Assembly (NCBI RefSeq): GCF_029269835.1
Contig: NZ_JARJBB010000006.1
Coordinates: forward strand, 62,001 to 126,000
Source: Streptomyces tropicalis
Lineage (GTDB): Bacteria; Actinomycetota; Actinomycetes; Streptomycetales; Streptomycetaceae
Reading direction: 5' to 3'
Length of the DNA: 64,000 nt
Shown: piece by piece, positions 26,169-34,580 of the stretch
Layout of the letters: each line of letters starts with the position of its first letter
Numbering within the stretch: position 1 is the stretch's first letter
Position numbers and translations under genes: made by a program
Notes under the pieces: generated by a model
Seen by the model: the letters and a program-made list of their open reading frames with translations, nothing else
Told to the model about the DNA's origin: nothing
Databases searched by the model: none

Positions 26169-26807
26169 TCAGTTCCAGTCGGAGTAGGAGGGGTAGCCGG
26201 CGCCGTCGGCCAGGTGCTCCCCGGCGCCCGCGAGGTCCTCGGGCAGCAGGCTCCAGACGATGAAGTCGGTGCGCAGGTCGGTCCAGCCGCCGTCCTCGGT
26301 GCGCACGTGCGCTATGCAGGCGTTGCGCAGGACACCCTCGCTGATGCAGCCGATCTTCTGGGCGACCTGCTGGGAGGCGGTGTTGTCGGCGGCGGTGCGC
26401 AGCTCCACCCGCTCGAACTTCTGGTCCCGGAAGAGCCAGCGGGCGGTGGCCAGCGCCGCCTCGGAGGCGTAGCCCTCGCCACGCGCCCAGGGCGCGACGA
26501 TGTACGACAGCTCGGTGGACCGGACGTGCCAGTCGGTCCGGGTGAGCTGGACGACGCCGACCAGGCGCTGGGTGAGGAACTCGGTGACGGCCAGGTCGAG
26601 ACCGCGTCCGGCGGCGCGTTCGGCGGGCGCGTGGCCGGTGATCCAGGTGCGTGCGCGGTCCTCGCCGAAGGGCTGCGGGACGTCGGTCCAGGACGCGACC
26701 TGTTCGTCGTTCATCATCGCGGCCAGGGCGGGGACGTCGTCCTCGTCGAGGGGACGCAGCACCAACCGCTCCGTGCTGATGGAGATGGTGGGGAAGGTGC
26801 TCGTCAT
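26169..26807 (-). CDS. GNAT N-acetyltransferase (RimJ/RimL type)
   Basis: 212 aa. It starts with T-E-R-L-V-L-R-P-L-D-E-D-D, the standard entry of the RimJ/RimL-like group. It has Y-I-V-A-P-W-A-R-G-E-G-Y-A-S-E-A as the acetyl-CoA loop and D-N-T-A-S-Q-Q-V-A-Q-K-I-G after it. The group acetylates N-termini of proteins or small molecules; the target is unknown. GGAG lies 6 nt before ATG 26807. It stands alone between cobL and metQ. Confidence 0.88.
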   Translation of the reverse strand: MTSTFPTISISTERLVLRPLDEDDVPALAAMMNDEQVASWTDVPQPFGEDRARTWITGHAPAERAAGRGLDLAVTEFLTQRLVGVVQLTRTDWHVRSTELSYIVAPWARGEGYASEAALATARWLFRDQKFERVELRTAADNTASQQVAQKIGCISEGVLRNACIAHVRTEDGGWTDLRTDFIVWSLLPEDLAGAGEHLADGAGYPSYSDWN

Positions 26808-26890
26808 GCGCCGCTCCGTAACCTTCGGTAATCCTTCGGGACCTGGCTGAACTGCCCAGCATGCAGCATGGGGGCGGCCGCACGCACCAC

Positions 26891-26921
26891 GGGGCCCGCA
26901 CCCGTCGCGGGTGCGGGCCCC
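26891..26921 (-). terminator. Terminator of the metNIQ operon
   Basis: A perfect 14-bp GC stem (26891-26904 with 26908-26921) with a TCG loop lies 51 nt beyond the metQ stop on its strand. Confidence 0.75.
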
Positions 26922-26971
26922 GGGCCCGGCGGTCCGCGTCGTACGCGGCGCCGGGGGTGCCTGAGGGAGGG

Positions 26972-27805
26972 TCAGAACGACGGGAGGACGGAGCCCGCGT
27001 ACTTGTCCTGGATGAACTTCTTCACCTCGGGCGAGGTGAGGAGCTTGGCGAGCTTCTTCACCCGCGGGTCCTTCTCGGCGCCCTTCTTGACGGCGAGGAA
27101 GTTGCCGTAGGGGCTGTTCTTCGCCGACTCCAGGACCAGGGCGTCCTTGGCGGGCTTCAGACCCGAGGAGATGGCGTAGTTGCCGTTGACGACCGCGGCG
27201 TCCACGTCGTCCAGGGAGCGCGGGGTCTGGGCCGCCTCCAGCTCCTTGAACTTCAGGTGCTTGGGGTTCGCGGCGATGTCCTGCGGGGTCGCCTCGGTGC
27301 CCGCACCGCTCTTGAGGGTGATGAGGCCGCCTGCCGCCAGGAGCTTCAGGGCCCGCGCCTCGTTGACCGTGTCGTTGGGGACGGCGACGGTGGCGCCGTC
27401 CTTCAGCGCGGCCGTCTTGCGGACCTTGTGGGAGTACAGGCCGAGCGGCTCCAGGTGCACGGTGACGACCGGCACGATGTGGGTGCCGTTCTTCTTGTTG
27501 AAGTCGTCGAGGTAGGGCTTGTTCTGGAAGTAGTTCGCGCCGACGGAGCCGTCCTCGGTCGCCGTGTTCGGCGTGACGTAGTCGGTGAACTCCTTGACCT
27601 CCAGGTCGAGGCCCGCCTTCTTCGCCAGGTGCTGCTTGACGAAGGTGAGTATCTCGGCGTGCGGGGTCGGGCTCGCGGCGACGACCAGGGGGCCGGCGGG
27701 GCCGGCGGATCCGTTGCTCTGGGTGCCCGAGCCGCAGGCGGAGAGCCCGAGGGTGAGGGCTCCGGCGGCGGCGACGGCGGCGGTGATCTTGGCGGTGTTA
27801 CGCAC
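26972..27805 (-). CDS. metQ: Methionine ABC transporter substrate-binding lipoprotein
   Basis: 277 aa. The N-terminal signal peptide ends in a lipobox, L-S-A-C24, so it is a membrane-anchored lipoprotein. The mature part is NlpA/MetQ-like: V-V-A-A-S-P-T-P-H-A-E-I-L at the start of the first lobe, V-K-E-F-T-D-Y-V-T-P-N near 95, and Q-D-K-Y-A-G-S-V-L-P at the end. It captures methionine (probably both D- and L-forms) outside the membrane and delivers it to MetI/MetN. It is last in the operon metN-metI-metQ; a hairpin follows. Confidence 0.93.
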   Translation of the reverse strand: MRNTAKITAAVAAAGALTLGLSACGSGTQSNGSAGPAGPLVVAASPTPHAEILTFVKQHLAKKAGLDLEVKEFTDYVTPNTATEDGSVGANYFQNKPYLDDFNKKNGTHIVPVVTVHLEPLGLYSHKVRKTAALKDGATVAVPNDTVNEARALKLLAAGGLITLKSGAGTEATPQDIAANPKHLKFKELEAAQTPRSLDDVDAAVVNGNYAISSGLKPAKDALVLESAKNSPYGNFLAVKKGAEKDPRVKKLAKLLTSPEVKKFIQDKYAGSVLPSF

Positions 27806-27878
27806 GAAAAGTGCCTTTCCTCATGAGTGGTGCGACCCCGTCATGGGTGGACGGGGGGTCTGGGGGGTGGGTGCCGGC

Positions 27879-28616
27879 TCAGGCGACCTTGTCGACCGCG
27901 GCGGCCGCGGGCTCCTCGGCCCTGAGCAGCCGCAGCCTCGGGGCGGGGCCGGAGCGGCCGCCGCGGCGGTGCAGCGAGCGCGCCGCGAAGTCGCCGGCGA
28001 ACTGGATGACGGAGATGACGACCGCGAGGATCGCGACCGTGATCCACATCAGCTGGGTCTCGAAGCGCTGGTAGCCGTAGCGGATGGCGATGTCGCCGAG
28101 GCCGCCGGCACCGACCGTGCCGGCCATGGCGGAGTAGCCGATGAGGGCGACGATCGTCGTGGTGGTGCTGGAGATCAGCGAGGGCAGGGACTCCGGTACG
28201 AGGACCTTGCGGACGACGGTCCAGGTGTTGCCGCCCATCGACTGCACGGCCTCGACGAGTCCGCCGTCCACCTCGCGGACGGCCGTCTCGACCAGGCGCG
28301 CGAAGAACGGGACGGCACCGATGGCCAGGGGGACGATGGCGGCCTCGCGGCCGATGGTCGTGCCCGTGATCGAGCGGGTGAAGGTCATCAGGGCGACCAT
28401 CAGGATGATGAACGGCATCGACCGCGCGACGTTCACGACCTGCCCGAGCACCTTGTTCGCGGGGAGGTTCTGCAGCAGCCCGCCACGGTCGGTGAGGACC
28501 AGCAGGAGGCCGAGCGGGAGCCCGCCGACCACGGCGAAGAGCGTGGACCAGCCCACCATGTAGAGGGTGTCCCAGGACGCCTGGGACAGCAGCGGCTGCG
28601 TCTCGGACCAGGTCAC
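27879..28616 (-). CDS. metI: Methionine ABC transporter permease
   Basis: 245 aa with about five transmembrane helices and the ABC permease coupling motif E-A-V-Q-S-M-G-G-N. It carries the MetI-typical stretches A-R-S-M-P-F-I-I-L-M and G-Y-S-A-M-A-G-T-V-G-A-G-G-L-G-D. Its GTG start overlaps the metN stop by 4 bp (GTGA), so it is translationally coupled to the ATPase. The C-terminal 30 residues are a hydrophilic Arg/Pro/Ala tail longer than in E. coli MetI. Confidence 0.93.
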   Translation of the reverse strand: MTWSETQPLLSQASWDTLYMVGWSTLFAVVGGLPLGLLLVLTDRGGLLQNLPANKVLGQVVNVARSMPFIILMVALMTFTRSITGTTIGREAAIVPLAIGAVPFFARLVETAVREVDGGLVEAVQSMGGNTWTVVRKVLVPESLPSLISSTTTTIVALIGYSAMAGTVGAGGLGDIAIRYGYQRFETQLMWITVAILAVVISVIQFAGDFAARSLHRRGGRSGPAPRLRLLRAEEPAAAAVDKVA

Positions 28617-29716
28617 TTGGCACCTTCCTTCACCAGCAGGGCCTGAGCGGCGGGGCCGGCCGGGACGGCCGGGACGGCCGGGTCGGCCGGGTTGTCGACG
28701 AGGTCGATCTGCAGTCCCTTCTCACGCAGGAAGCCGATCGGCACCACGTTGTCCTCGTAGCGGCCGGGCAGCTCGATGCGCATCCGGCCGACCTGGAGGC
28801 CGCCGACGGTGTCGACGGCGGCGCCGAGGATGGAGATGTCGATGTTGTAGGTCCGCGCCAGCTGCGAGACGACGGGCTGGGTGGCGGCCTCGCCGTGGAA
28901 GGTGACGTCGACGACGGTCCGGTCGGGGCCGGAGGCGTCGCCGCCGACCGGGAACAGCGCGGACGCCAGCTCCGAGCCCGGGGTGGCGAGCAGTTCGCCG
29001 ACGGTGCCCGACTCGACGATGCGGCCGCGCTCCATCAGGGCGGCCGAGTCGCAGACGCTCTTGACGACGTCCATCTCGTGGGTGATGAGCAGGACGGTCA
29101 GGCCGAGCTGCCGGTTGAGGTCGCGCAGCAGCTGGAGGATGGAGCGGGTGGTCTCCGGGTCGAGGGCGCTGGTGGCCTCGTCGGAGAGCAGCACCTTCGG
29201 GTCGCCGGCGAGGGCGCGGGCGATGCCGACGCGCTGCTTCTGCCCGCCGGAGAGCTGGGCCGGGTACGCCCCGGCCTTGTCGGCGAGGCCGACGAGGTCG
29301 AGCAGTTCGAGCGCCTTGCGGGAGCGGTCCCGGCCCGTGGTGCCGAGGATCTCCAGCGGGAGCTCGACGTTGTCCTGCACGGTCCGGGTGGACAGCAGGT
29401 TGAAGTGCTGGAAGACCATGCCGATGCGGCTGCGCGCCCGGCGCAGCTCCTTCCCGGCACGGGGGCCGCGCCCGGCGAGGGCCGTGAGGTCCTGCCCGGC
29501 GACGGTGACCGTGCCGGAGGTGGGGCGCTCCAGGAGGTTGATGCAGCGGATGAGCGAGGACTTGCCGGCGCCGGACTGGCCGATGACGCCGTACACCTCG
29601 CCTTCGCGGACGTGCAGGTCGACGCCGTCGAGGGCGGTGACCTCGCGGCCGCGCGAGCGGTCGGCCCGATAGATCTTGGTCAGGCCCGATGTGGTGATCA
29701 CGTGGGATTCCGTCAC
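28613..29716 (-). CDS. metN: Methionine ABC transporter ATP-binding protein
   Basis: 367 aa. The ATPase domain has Walker A G-Q-S-G-A-G-K-S-S, signature L-S-G-G-Q-K-Q-R-V and Walker B V-L-L-S-D-E-A. The C-terminal about 95 residues form the NIL (ACT-like) domain, which binds cytosolic methionine and shuts the transporter off. A Pro/Ala tail follows. GTG 29716 has no clear Shine-Dalgarno, and a Cys-rich leader reading frame with a hairpin lies in the 630-nt upstream region, so expression may depend on leader translation. Confidence 0.93.
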   Translation of the reverse strand: MTESHVITTSGLTKIYRADRSRGREVTALDGVDLHVREGEVYGVIGQSGAGKSSLIRCINLLERPTSGTVTVAGQDLTALAGRGPRAGKELRRARSRIGMVFQHFNLLSTRTVQDNVELPLEILGTTGRDRSRKALELLDLVGLADKAGAYPAQLSGGQKQRVGIARALAGDPKVLLSDEATSALDPETTRSILQLLRDLNRQLGLTVLLITHEMDVVKSVCDSAALMERGRIVESGTVGELLATPGSELASALFPVGGDASGPDRTVVDVTFHGEAATQPVVSQLARTYNIDISILGAAVDTVGGLQVGRMRIELPGRYEDNVVPIGFLREKGLQIDLVDNPADPAVPAVPAGPAAQALLVKEGAK

Positions 29717-30344
29717 TGTCGAGTGCGGGGCGCGTCGTGGGCGCCGCGCACGGCATTCATGGTCGTGGGCAGCCGGGACGCAGCACGGTGCCCGCGGTGG
29801 CGCTTCGGTGGCGGGACGCGTGTGCGTGGTGGGGGTGCCCCCACGCCGGTCAGGCTGAGGGGGTCGCTCGGTCCGCGGCGCCGGACGTGGCGGGCACGGG
29901 GGCGGACGGGAGCGGGCTCTCGCTTCGGGGCGCGAGGCTCAGGCGGTGCAGGGGCCCTCTAGAAGGCGCACATTCGACGCACAGGACACAGACAACGAGC
30001 ACCGGGCGTCAGGGGCGCCTCGGTCGCAGGGGTGCGGTCGCTCGTCGTGGTCATGCGGCCAGTAAAGCAGACGGGTCGGGGCGGCCCGGAATCCTTGTCC
30101 GCATGCTGGACCGTCGTGGACACCCCGGTCCGGCCCGGCACGGGCCCCGCTTCCGGGCCGCCCGGCCAGGGGCGGCAAGGGTGCCGGCGGGGCGCCGCAG
30201 GGGCGCCGTGCGGGCCTGCCGCACGACGCCTGTGGCGAACGCCACGGCCTCTGCACCCGCCGGACCGCCCGCGCCGTTACCCCCGGGGGGCACGGGCGCG
30301 GGCCCGGGGACCGCGGGCCATTTGCGCCGTAATAAGGTCGCAGC
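29717..30344. other. Divergent regulatory region of metN
   Basis: 628 nt. It contains the leader ORF (29959-30054), a hairpin in its downstream sequence (CTCGC/GCGAG at about 29920-29938) and a short palindrome at 29829-29844 (GTGGGG/CCCCAC) between the leader and metN. On the other side, TAATAAGG immediately before the 119-aa membrane gene is probably promoter or ribosome-binding sequence. I saw no SAM riboswitch. Confidence 0.5.
29959..30054 (-). CDS. Cys-rich leader peptide upstream of metN
   Basis: 31-aa reading frame starting MTTTSDRTP and ending C-L-C-P-V-R-R-M-C-A-F: three Cys and one Met in the last 11 residues, with a double Arg. Short Cys-ended leaders of this type are known in actinobacteria before sulfur-metabolism and transport genes and are thought to control them by ribosome stalling. 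It ends about 240 nt before metN. A TTTACT box about 7 nt before the ATG suggests a leaderless start. Evidence is composition and position only; it is too short for confident coding statistics. Confidence 0.5.
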   Translation of the reverse strand: MTTTSDRTPATEAPLTPGARCLCPVRRMCAF

Positions 30345-30704
30345 ATGCTTGATGCCCTGACGCTGGCGACCGGCGTCGCCGCGCTGCTGCTCGCCGCATG
30401 GTGCGGATGGGCGGCCCACCGCGACCAGCCGACCAAGGACTGGCACTTCATCGGGATGGGCGTGGTCACGCTGCTGGCCGTGGTCCAACTGGTGGTCGGG
30501 TTCGTGGCGCTCGCCCGCGGCCAGAAGCCGGAGCAGGGCACGACGATCTTCGTGGCCTATCTGCTGGGCGCCTTCGCCTGCGTGCCGGCGGCGGGCTTCA
30601 TGTCGCTGGCGGAGCGGACGCGCTGGGGTTCGGTGACGGTGGCGGCCGCGGGCGTGGTGCTCGCCGTCCTCGAAGTGCGGCTCTACGACATCTGGGGAGG
30701 ATGA
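30345..30704 (+). CDS. Small integral membrane protein (four helices)
   Basis: 119 aa with four hydrophobic segments (about 3-24, 35-58, 66-85 and 95-115) and short polar loops; a conserved-looking R-D-Q-P-T-K-D-W-H-F-I follows the first helix. I do not recognise a named family. AAGG lies 7 nt before the ATG. The stop is in GGAGGATGA, which is also the ribosome-binding site of the next gene, so the two membrane proteins are co-translated. Confidence 0.8.
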   Translation: MLDALTLATGVAALLLAAWCGWAAHRDQPTKDWHFIGMGVVTLLAVVQLVVGFVALARGQKPEQGTTIFVAYLLGAFACVPAAGFMSLAERTRWGSVTVAAAGVVLAVLEVRLYDIWGG

Positions 30705-30705
30705 G

Positions 30706-31137
30706 ATGACCGCCACCGAGCCGAAGCCGGCGCGGACCCGGCTGATCGGCGGGCCCGGGATGGTCCTGCTGTGGCTGTACGGCGTGATGGTCGTCGGCGC
30801 GGTCTCGCGCTCCGCCTACCAGATCGCGACCGACTTCGGCCGCGCCCCGCTCGCCTACACGCTCTCCGCGGTCGCGGGCGTGGTCTACGGCTTCATCACG
30901 TACTCGCTGGTCCGCGGCGGCGAGAGGGCCCGGCGGGCCGCGCTGGTGTGCTGTGCCGCGGAGCTCGCGGGCGTGCTGGTCGTGGGCACCTGGACGCTGG
31001 TCGAGCCGTCCGCCTTCCCGGACGCGACCGTGTGGTCGGACTACGGCATGGGCTACCTGTTCATCCCCGTGCTGCTGCCCGTCTCCGCTCTGTACTGGCT
31101 CCGCCGGGCGCACCGGCAGGAGCAGCACGCCGCCTGA
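30706..31137 (+). CDS. Integral membrane protein, partner of the preceding gene
   Basis: 143 aa with about four transmembrane segments (near MVLLWLYGVMVVGAV, LAYTLSAVAGVVYGFITY, ALVCCAAELAGVLVVG and GYLFIPVLLPVSALYWL). A short cytoplasmic N-terminus (TEPKPARTR) and a basic C-terminus fit inside-facing ends. Its ATG is 1 nt after the stop of the 119-aa gene and uses GGAGG as ribosome-binding site. The two probably form a membrane complex; no function can be assigned. Confidence 0.8.
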   Translation: MTATEPKPARTRLIGGPGMVLLWLYGVMVVGAVSRSAYQIATDFGRAPLAYTLSAVAGVVYGFITYSLVRGGERARRAALVCCAAELAGVLVVGTWTLVEPSAFPDATVWSDYGMGYLFIPVLLPVSALYWLRRAHRQEQHAA

Positions 31138-31143
31138 CCGGTC

Positions 31144-31167
31144 CGGCCGGGGCCGCCGCCCCGGCCG
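31144..31167. terminator. Bidirectional hairpin between convergent genes
   Basis: A perfect 10-bp stem (31144-31153 with 31158-31167) with a CGCC loop lies between the membrane pair (+) and the GNAT gene (-). Confidence 0.7.
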
Positions 31168-31175
31168 TGCCGCGT

Positions 31176-31673
31176 CTACGCCGTCGTCACGTACGTGCCG
31201 GCGGGCTTCTCCAGGACGATCATCGGGACGCCGTCGGCACCCTCGGAGGTGCCGACCGTCCGGTAGCCGACGCGCCGGTACAGGCGCAGGTTGCCCTCGC
31301 TGCGGTGGCCGGTGTGCAGCCGGAACACGGTGGCGCCGCGCTCCCCGGCCAGGACGGCCTCGGCGGCGCGGAGCAGCCGGGCACCGATGCCGTGGCCCTG
31401 CAGCCGCGGGTGGACGCAGAGCGTGCCGATGGAGGCGGCGCCGTCCCCGGTGACCCGGCCCCGGACCGAGCCGACCACCTCGTCACCGAGCCGCGCCACG
31501 AAGACGCAGTCGTCGGCGACCTCCTGACGGACCGAGTCCAGGGTCTGGACGAGCGGGTCGATGCGGTAGTTCCCGTACAGCGCCGCCTCGCCCTGGAAGC
31601 ACAGGTACTGCAACCTGAAGATCTGCTCCGCGTCCTGCCCGGCCGCCGCAGAGATGGTCACGCTCATGCCCAT
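31176..31673 (-). CDS. GNAT N-acetyltransferase
   Basis: 165 aa, one GNAT domain. G-T-L-C-V-H-P-R-L-Q-G-H-G-I-G-A-R-L-L is motif A. The fold then continues through E-A-V-L-A-G-E-R-G-A-T and the N-L-R-L-Y-R-R-V-G-Y motif. The substrate is unknown. Two Met codons, MGM, open the frame; the first (31673) has GGGAGG 9 nt upstream and is chosen. The 5' end faces away from the sigma-factor gene's stop by about 45 nt on the same strand. Confidence 0.87.
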   Translation of the reverse strand: MGMSVTISAAAGQDAEQIFRLQYLCFQGEAALYGNYRIDPLVQTLDSVRQEVADDCVFVARLGDEVVGSVRGRVTGDGAASIGTLCVHPRLQGHGIGARLLRAAEAVLAGERGATVFRLHTGHRSEGNLRLYRRVGYRTVGTSEGADGVPMIVLEKPAGTYVTTA

Positions 31674-31717
31674 GTGCGCACGCCTCCCGCTCACCTGATC
31701 ACCTGTCGTCCCCACTC

Positions 31718-32224
31718 CTATCCCCGTGCCCGGCGCGCCGCAACCTCCGGCGTCAGCAGTCGTCGCAGACATCCCAGGCATCGGGAACGTTCCGGACCCA
31801 GGCTTCCCTGTGAGATGCCCAACTCGCCCGCGATTTCCCGGTACGTGAGGTCGCGTGGCGACAGCAGCGCCTCCAGCAGCCGGGGGCAGCGGCCGGGCAG
31901 ACGGCGCACGGCGGAGCGCAGCGAGCGCAGGCCGGCGGCGGCGAGGGCGAGTTGCTCGGGGCCGCTGGCGTGGGGGTCGGCGGGTTCCAGGCCGTAGGGG
32001 CGTTCGATGCGGTCGGTGCGGCGGGCGCGGCGGGCCTCCAGGCGGACGGCGCGGCGCAGCCAGACCTGCGGGTCGCGGGGCGGGCGGCCCGCGGCCAGGC
32101 GCTCCAGCAGCCGCACCCATACGGCCTGTTCGAGGTCGCCGGGCTCGGCACCCGAGGCGTGCGCCTCGGCCGAGGCCTCGGCGGCGAGCAGCGGGCGCAG
32201 GGCGGTGAGCAGGTCGTGCGTCAT
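31718..32224 (-). CDS. Sigma-70 family RNA polymerase sigma factor (ECF-like)
   Basis: 168 aa. Region 2 is short and atypical (about 25-75, D-L-E-Q-A-V-W-V-R-L-L-E-R-L). Region 4 (about 100-160) has the helix-turn-helix T-Y-R-E-I-A-G-E-L-G-I-S-Q-G-S-L-G, followed by R-S-R-C-L-G-C-L-R-R. It would direct RNA polymerase to alternative promoters. No anti-sigma factor is encoded next to it. I chose ATG 32224 over GTG 32233; neither has a strong Shine-Dalgarno. The upstream GDPD gene is 75 nt away on the same strand and could be co-transcribed. Confidence 0.83.
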   Translation of the reverse strand: MTHDLLTALRPLLAAEASAEAHASGAEPGDLEQAVWVRLLERLAAGRPPRDPQVWLRRAVRLEARRARRTDRIERPYGLEPADPHASGPEQLALAAAGLRSLRSAVRRLPGRCPRLLEALLSPRDLTYREIAGELGISQGSLGPERSRCLGCLRRLLTPEVAARRARG

Positions 32225-32299
32225 ATGCGGCACGACGCGGCCGGGCCGGCGCGGGTTGCCGGGCCGGCCGCGGGTTCACCCCAAGCGGTCAGCGGGCGT

Positions 32300-33505
32300 T
32301 CAGCCGTTGACGAAGTCGGCGCGGGCGAGGAGCGCGGTGTCCGCGTTGTCGGTGAAGATGCCGTCGATGCCGGTGGCGAAGAACGTCCGGAAGACGGCGA
32401 AGGCGTCGCCGTAGGCGTCGGGTGCCGTGCCCCGGCGGTACTTCGGCGGCAGGAACGGGTTCTCGTTGCGCATGGTGTAGGGGTGCAGGACCAGGCCGAC
32501 GGCGTGGGCGTCGCGGACCAGCGTGGTGGGCTCGGTGAGGTTGCCGTCCTTGTCCCGGGGGACGACCAGGTCCGTGGTGGGCCCGATCCCCTGCGCGTAG
32601 GAGGCGATCTCGCGCAGCCCGCGCCGGGTGACGAGGTCGGCGACGGTGCGCGGGTCGCCGGCCTCGACGAAGTCCCAGGGGCGGCTGTCGGCGGTGGAGA
32701 GCAGCACGACGAGCGGGTTGTCGACGAGCTTGTTCAGGCGCTGGATGCTGGAGGGCTCGAAGGACTGCAGGATGACCGGCGCGTCCCGGCCGTCCTTGCC
32801 GTGCGTGCGCAGCAGCTTGGCCACCCGCTCCTCCAGGCCGAGGCCCAGCTTGCGAAAGTAGGTGGGGTGCTTGGTCTCGGGGTAGATCCACACCTGCCGG
32901 CCGCGCTTGCGGGTCTGCTCGTCCTGCCACTTCAGGACCTCTTCCAAGGTGGGGATCTCCCAGCGCCCGTTGTAGAGGGTGTTGTGCGGGCGGTTGGCCG
33001 GGATGCGCTCCACGGCGCGCAGCCTCTTCAGTTCGGCGAGGGTGAAGTCCTCGGTGAACCAGCCGGTGGTGGGCACGCCGTCGAGGGTCTTGGTGGTCCT
33101 GCGGCCGGCGAACTCGGGGTGGTCGGCGACGTCGGTGGTGCCGCCGATCTCCGGCTCGTGACGGCACACCAGGTGGCCGTCGCGGGTGGGCACCAGGTCG
33201 CCGGCCTCGACGACGTGGGCGCCGAGGTCGAGGGCGAGCTCGTAGGAGCCGAAGGTGTGTTCGGGACGGTAGCCGCTGGCGCCCCGGTGGCCGATGACCG
33301 TGGGCACCGGGAGGCTCTTCAGGCCGCCGCGACCGGCCGGGGCGCCTGCGTCCGCGACCGGTCCGGCCGCCTTGGCCCCCGTGCCCGCCGCGCGCGCCGC
33401 ACCGGGCAGGCCGAGGACCGCTCCACCCGCGCCGAGCACCGCGGCGCCGAGCAGCGCCCGGCGTCCGGTCGCCTGTGCCTGTCCGTCCGACTCCTGCGTG
33501 CCCAT
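32300..33505 (-). CDS. Secreted glycerophosphodiester phosphodiesterase
   Basis: 401 aa. The N-terminal segment T-G-R-R-A-L-L-G-A-A-V-L followed by a hydrophobic stretch and A-A-R-A-A looks like a Tat signal peptide, so the enzyme is exported folded. The GDPD barrel starts at V-I-G-H-R-G-A-S-G-Y-R-P-E-H-T, with the catalytic His-Arg-Gly and Glu, and has I-Y-P-E-T-K-H-P as the second metal-site strand. Both match the GlpQ type. It releases glycerol-3-phosphate and an alcohol from phospholipid headgroups or teichoic-acid fragments, for phosphate scavenging. AGGAG lies 7 nt before the ATG. Confidence 0.92.
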   Translation of the reverse strand: MGTQESDGQAQATGRRALLGAAVLGAGGAVLGLPGAARAAGTGAKAAGPVADAGAPAGRGGLKSLPVPTVIGHRGASGYRPEHTFGSYELALDLGAHVVEAGDLVPTRDGHLVCRHEPEIGGTTDVADHPEFAGRRTTKTLDGVPTTGWFTEDFTLAELKRLRAVERIPANRPHNTLYNGRWEIPTLEEVLKWQDEQTRKRGRQVWIYPETKHPTYFRKLGLGLEERVAKLLRTHGKDGRDAPVILQSFEPSSIQRLNKLVDNPLVVLLSTADSRPWDFVEAGDPRTVADLVTRRGLREIASYAQGIGPTTDLVVPRDKDGNLTEPTTLVRDAHAVGLVLHPYTMRNENPFLPPKYRRGTAPDAYGDAFAVFRTFFATGIDGIFTDNADTALLARADFVNG

Positions 33506-33852
33506 GAACCGTCTCCTGCCGTCGTGTGGTCCGGGGGGTGCGCGCCGATCGTAGGGGGGTGCGCATGACCGGCGGGAGGCCTTGTGCCGAACACCCGGGT
33601 GACGCGGGATGACGGACGGGGCGGACGGGGTGACGACCCGCCGGGCGGCCGGGGCGGGCGCAGCCGCGCGTGACGGCTGCCACCGGAGTGTTCCGTCCTG
33701 GTGAACGGGGGCGCGGCGACGTGGTGTCCGGGATAAATCCACGTCAACAGTGCGTAAGACGCGGTGAGCCCGATGTGCATTCGGCCCCGACTCGCGAGTA
33801 TCGTCCTCACCTGCACAGACTCATCCCGCATCCCTTGACACCGGAGGGCCCG
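33506..33852. other. Divergent promoter region, GDPD / acyltransferase
   Basis: 347 nt without a gene. The patch 33725-33845 is AT-richer (GGATAAATCC, CGTCAACAG, GAGTATCGTCC), and TATCGT at about 33798-33803 could be a -10 for the acyltransferase. No PHO-box pattern was clear. Confidence 0.4.
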
Positions 33853-34524
33853 TTGTCCCGCTTCGTGCTCATCAAGGCAGTGCTCGGTCCGATCATGCGC
33901 CTGATGTTCCGCCCACGGGTGGAGGGCGCGGAGCGCATCCCGGGCGACGGTCCGGTCATCCTGGCCGGCAATCACCTGACGTTCATCGACTCGATGATCC
34001 TGCCGCTGGTCTGCGACCGGCAGGTGATGTTCATCGGCAAGGACGAGTACGTCACCGGCAAGGGGTTCAAGGGCCGGCTGATGGCCTGGTTCTTCACCGG
34101 CGTCGGCATGATCCCGGTGGACCGCGACGGCGGCAAGGGCGGTGTCGCGGCGCTGATGACCGGCCGCCGGATCCTGGAGGAGGGCAAGGTCTTCGGCATC
34201 TACCCGGAGGGCACCCGCTCCCCCGACGGCCGCCTCTACCGCGGGCGCACCGGCATCGCGCGGCTCACGCTGATGACCGGCGCCCCCGTGGTCCCGTTCG
34301 CGATGATCGGGACGGACAAGATCCAGCCGAGCGGTTCGGGCCTGCCCCGGCCGAGCCGGGTCACCGTCCGCTTCGGCGAGCCGATGGAGTTCTCCCGCTA
34401 CGAGGGGATGGACCGGGACCGGTACGTGCTGCGCGCGGTGACCGACTCGGTGATGGCCGAGGTCATGCAGCTCTCGGGCCAGGAGTACGTGGACATGTAC
34501 GCCACCAAGGCGAAGGCGGCCTGA
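33853..34524 (+). CDS. 1-acyl-sn-glycerol-3-phosphate acyltransferase (PlsC family)
   Basis: 223 aa. The acyltransferase motifs are N-H41-L-T-F-I-D46 (the H-x4-D catalytic pair) and Y-P-E-G-T-R-S, with G-A-P-V-V-P-F-A later. It transfers acyl chains onto lysophosphatidic acid (or a related lysophospholipid) at the inner face of the membrane to give phosphatidate. I chose TTG 33853 as the start: GGAGG lies 5 nt before it and the domain begins immediately. The upstream extension to an ATG is not convincing. It is convergent with the MFS gene. Confidence 0.92.
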   Translation: MSRFVLIKAVLGPIMRLMFRPRVEGAERIPGDGPVILAGNHLTFIDSMILPLVCDRQVMFIGKDEYVTGKGFKGRLMAWFFTGVGMIPVDRDGGKGGVAALMTGRRILEEGKVFGIYPEGTRSPDGRLYRGRTGIARLTLMTGAPVVPFAMIGTDKIQPSGSGLPRPSRVTVRFGEPMEFSRYEGMDRDRYVLRAVTDSVMAEVMQLSGQEYVDMYATKAKAA

Positions 34525-34530
34525 GCCGCC

Positions 34531-34558
34531 CGGCCGCCGGGGCACCGCCCCGCGGCCG
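34531..34558. terminator. Bidirectional hairpin, acyltransferase / MFS
   Basis: A 12-bp stem with a one-base bulge (34531-34543 with 34547-34558) and an ACC loop lies in the 56-nt gap between convergent stop codons. Confidence 0.6.
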
Positions 34559-34580
34559 CGGGGTCACAGCGGCCGTGCGG

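Noticed and set aside
29717..30344. SAM riboswitch before metN
   Set aside because: No SAM-I core helices or conserved bases seen; the leader peptide is a better explanation.
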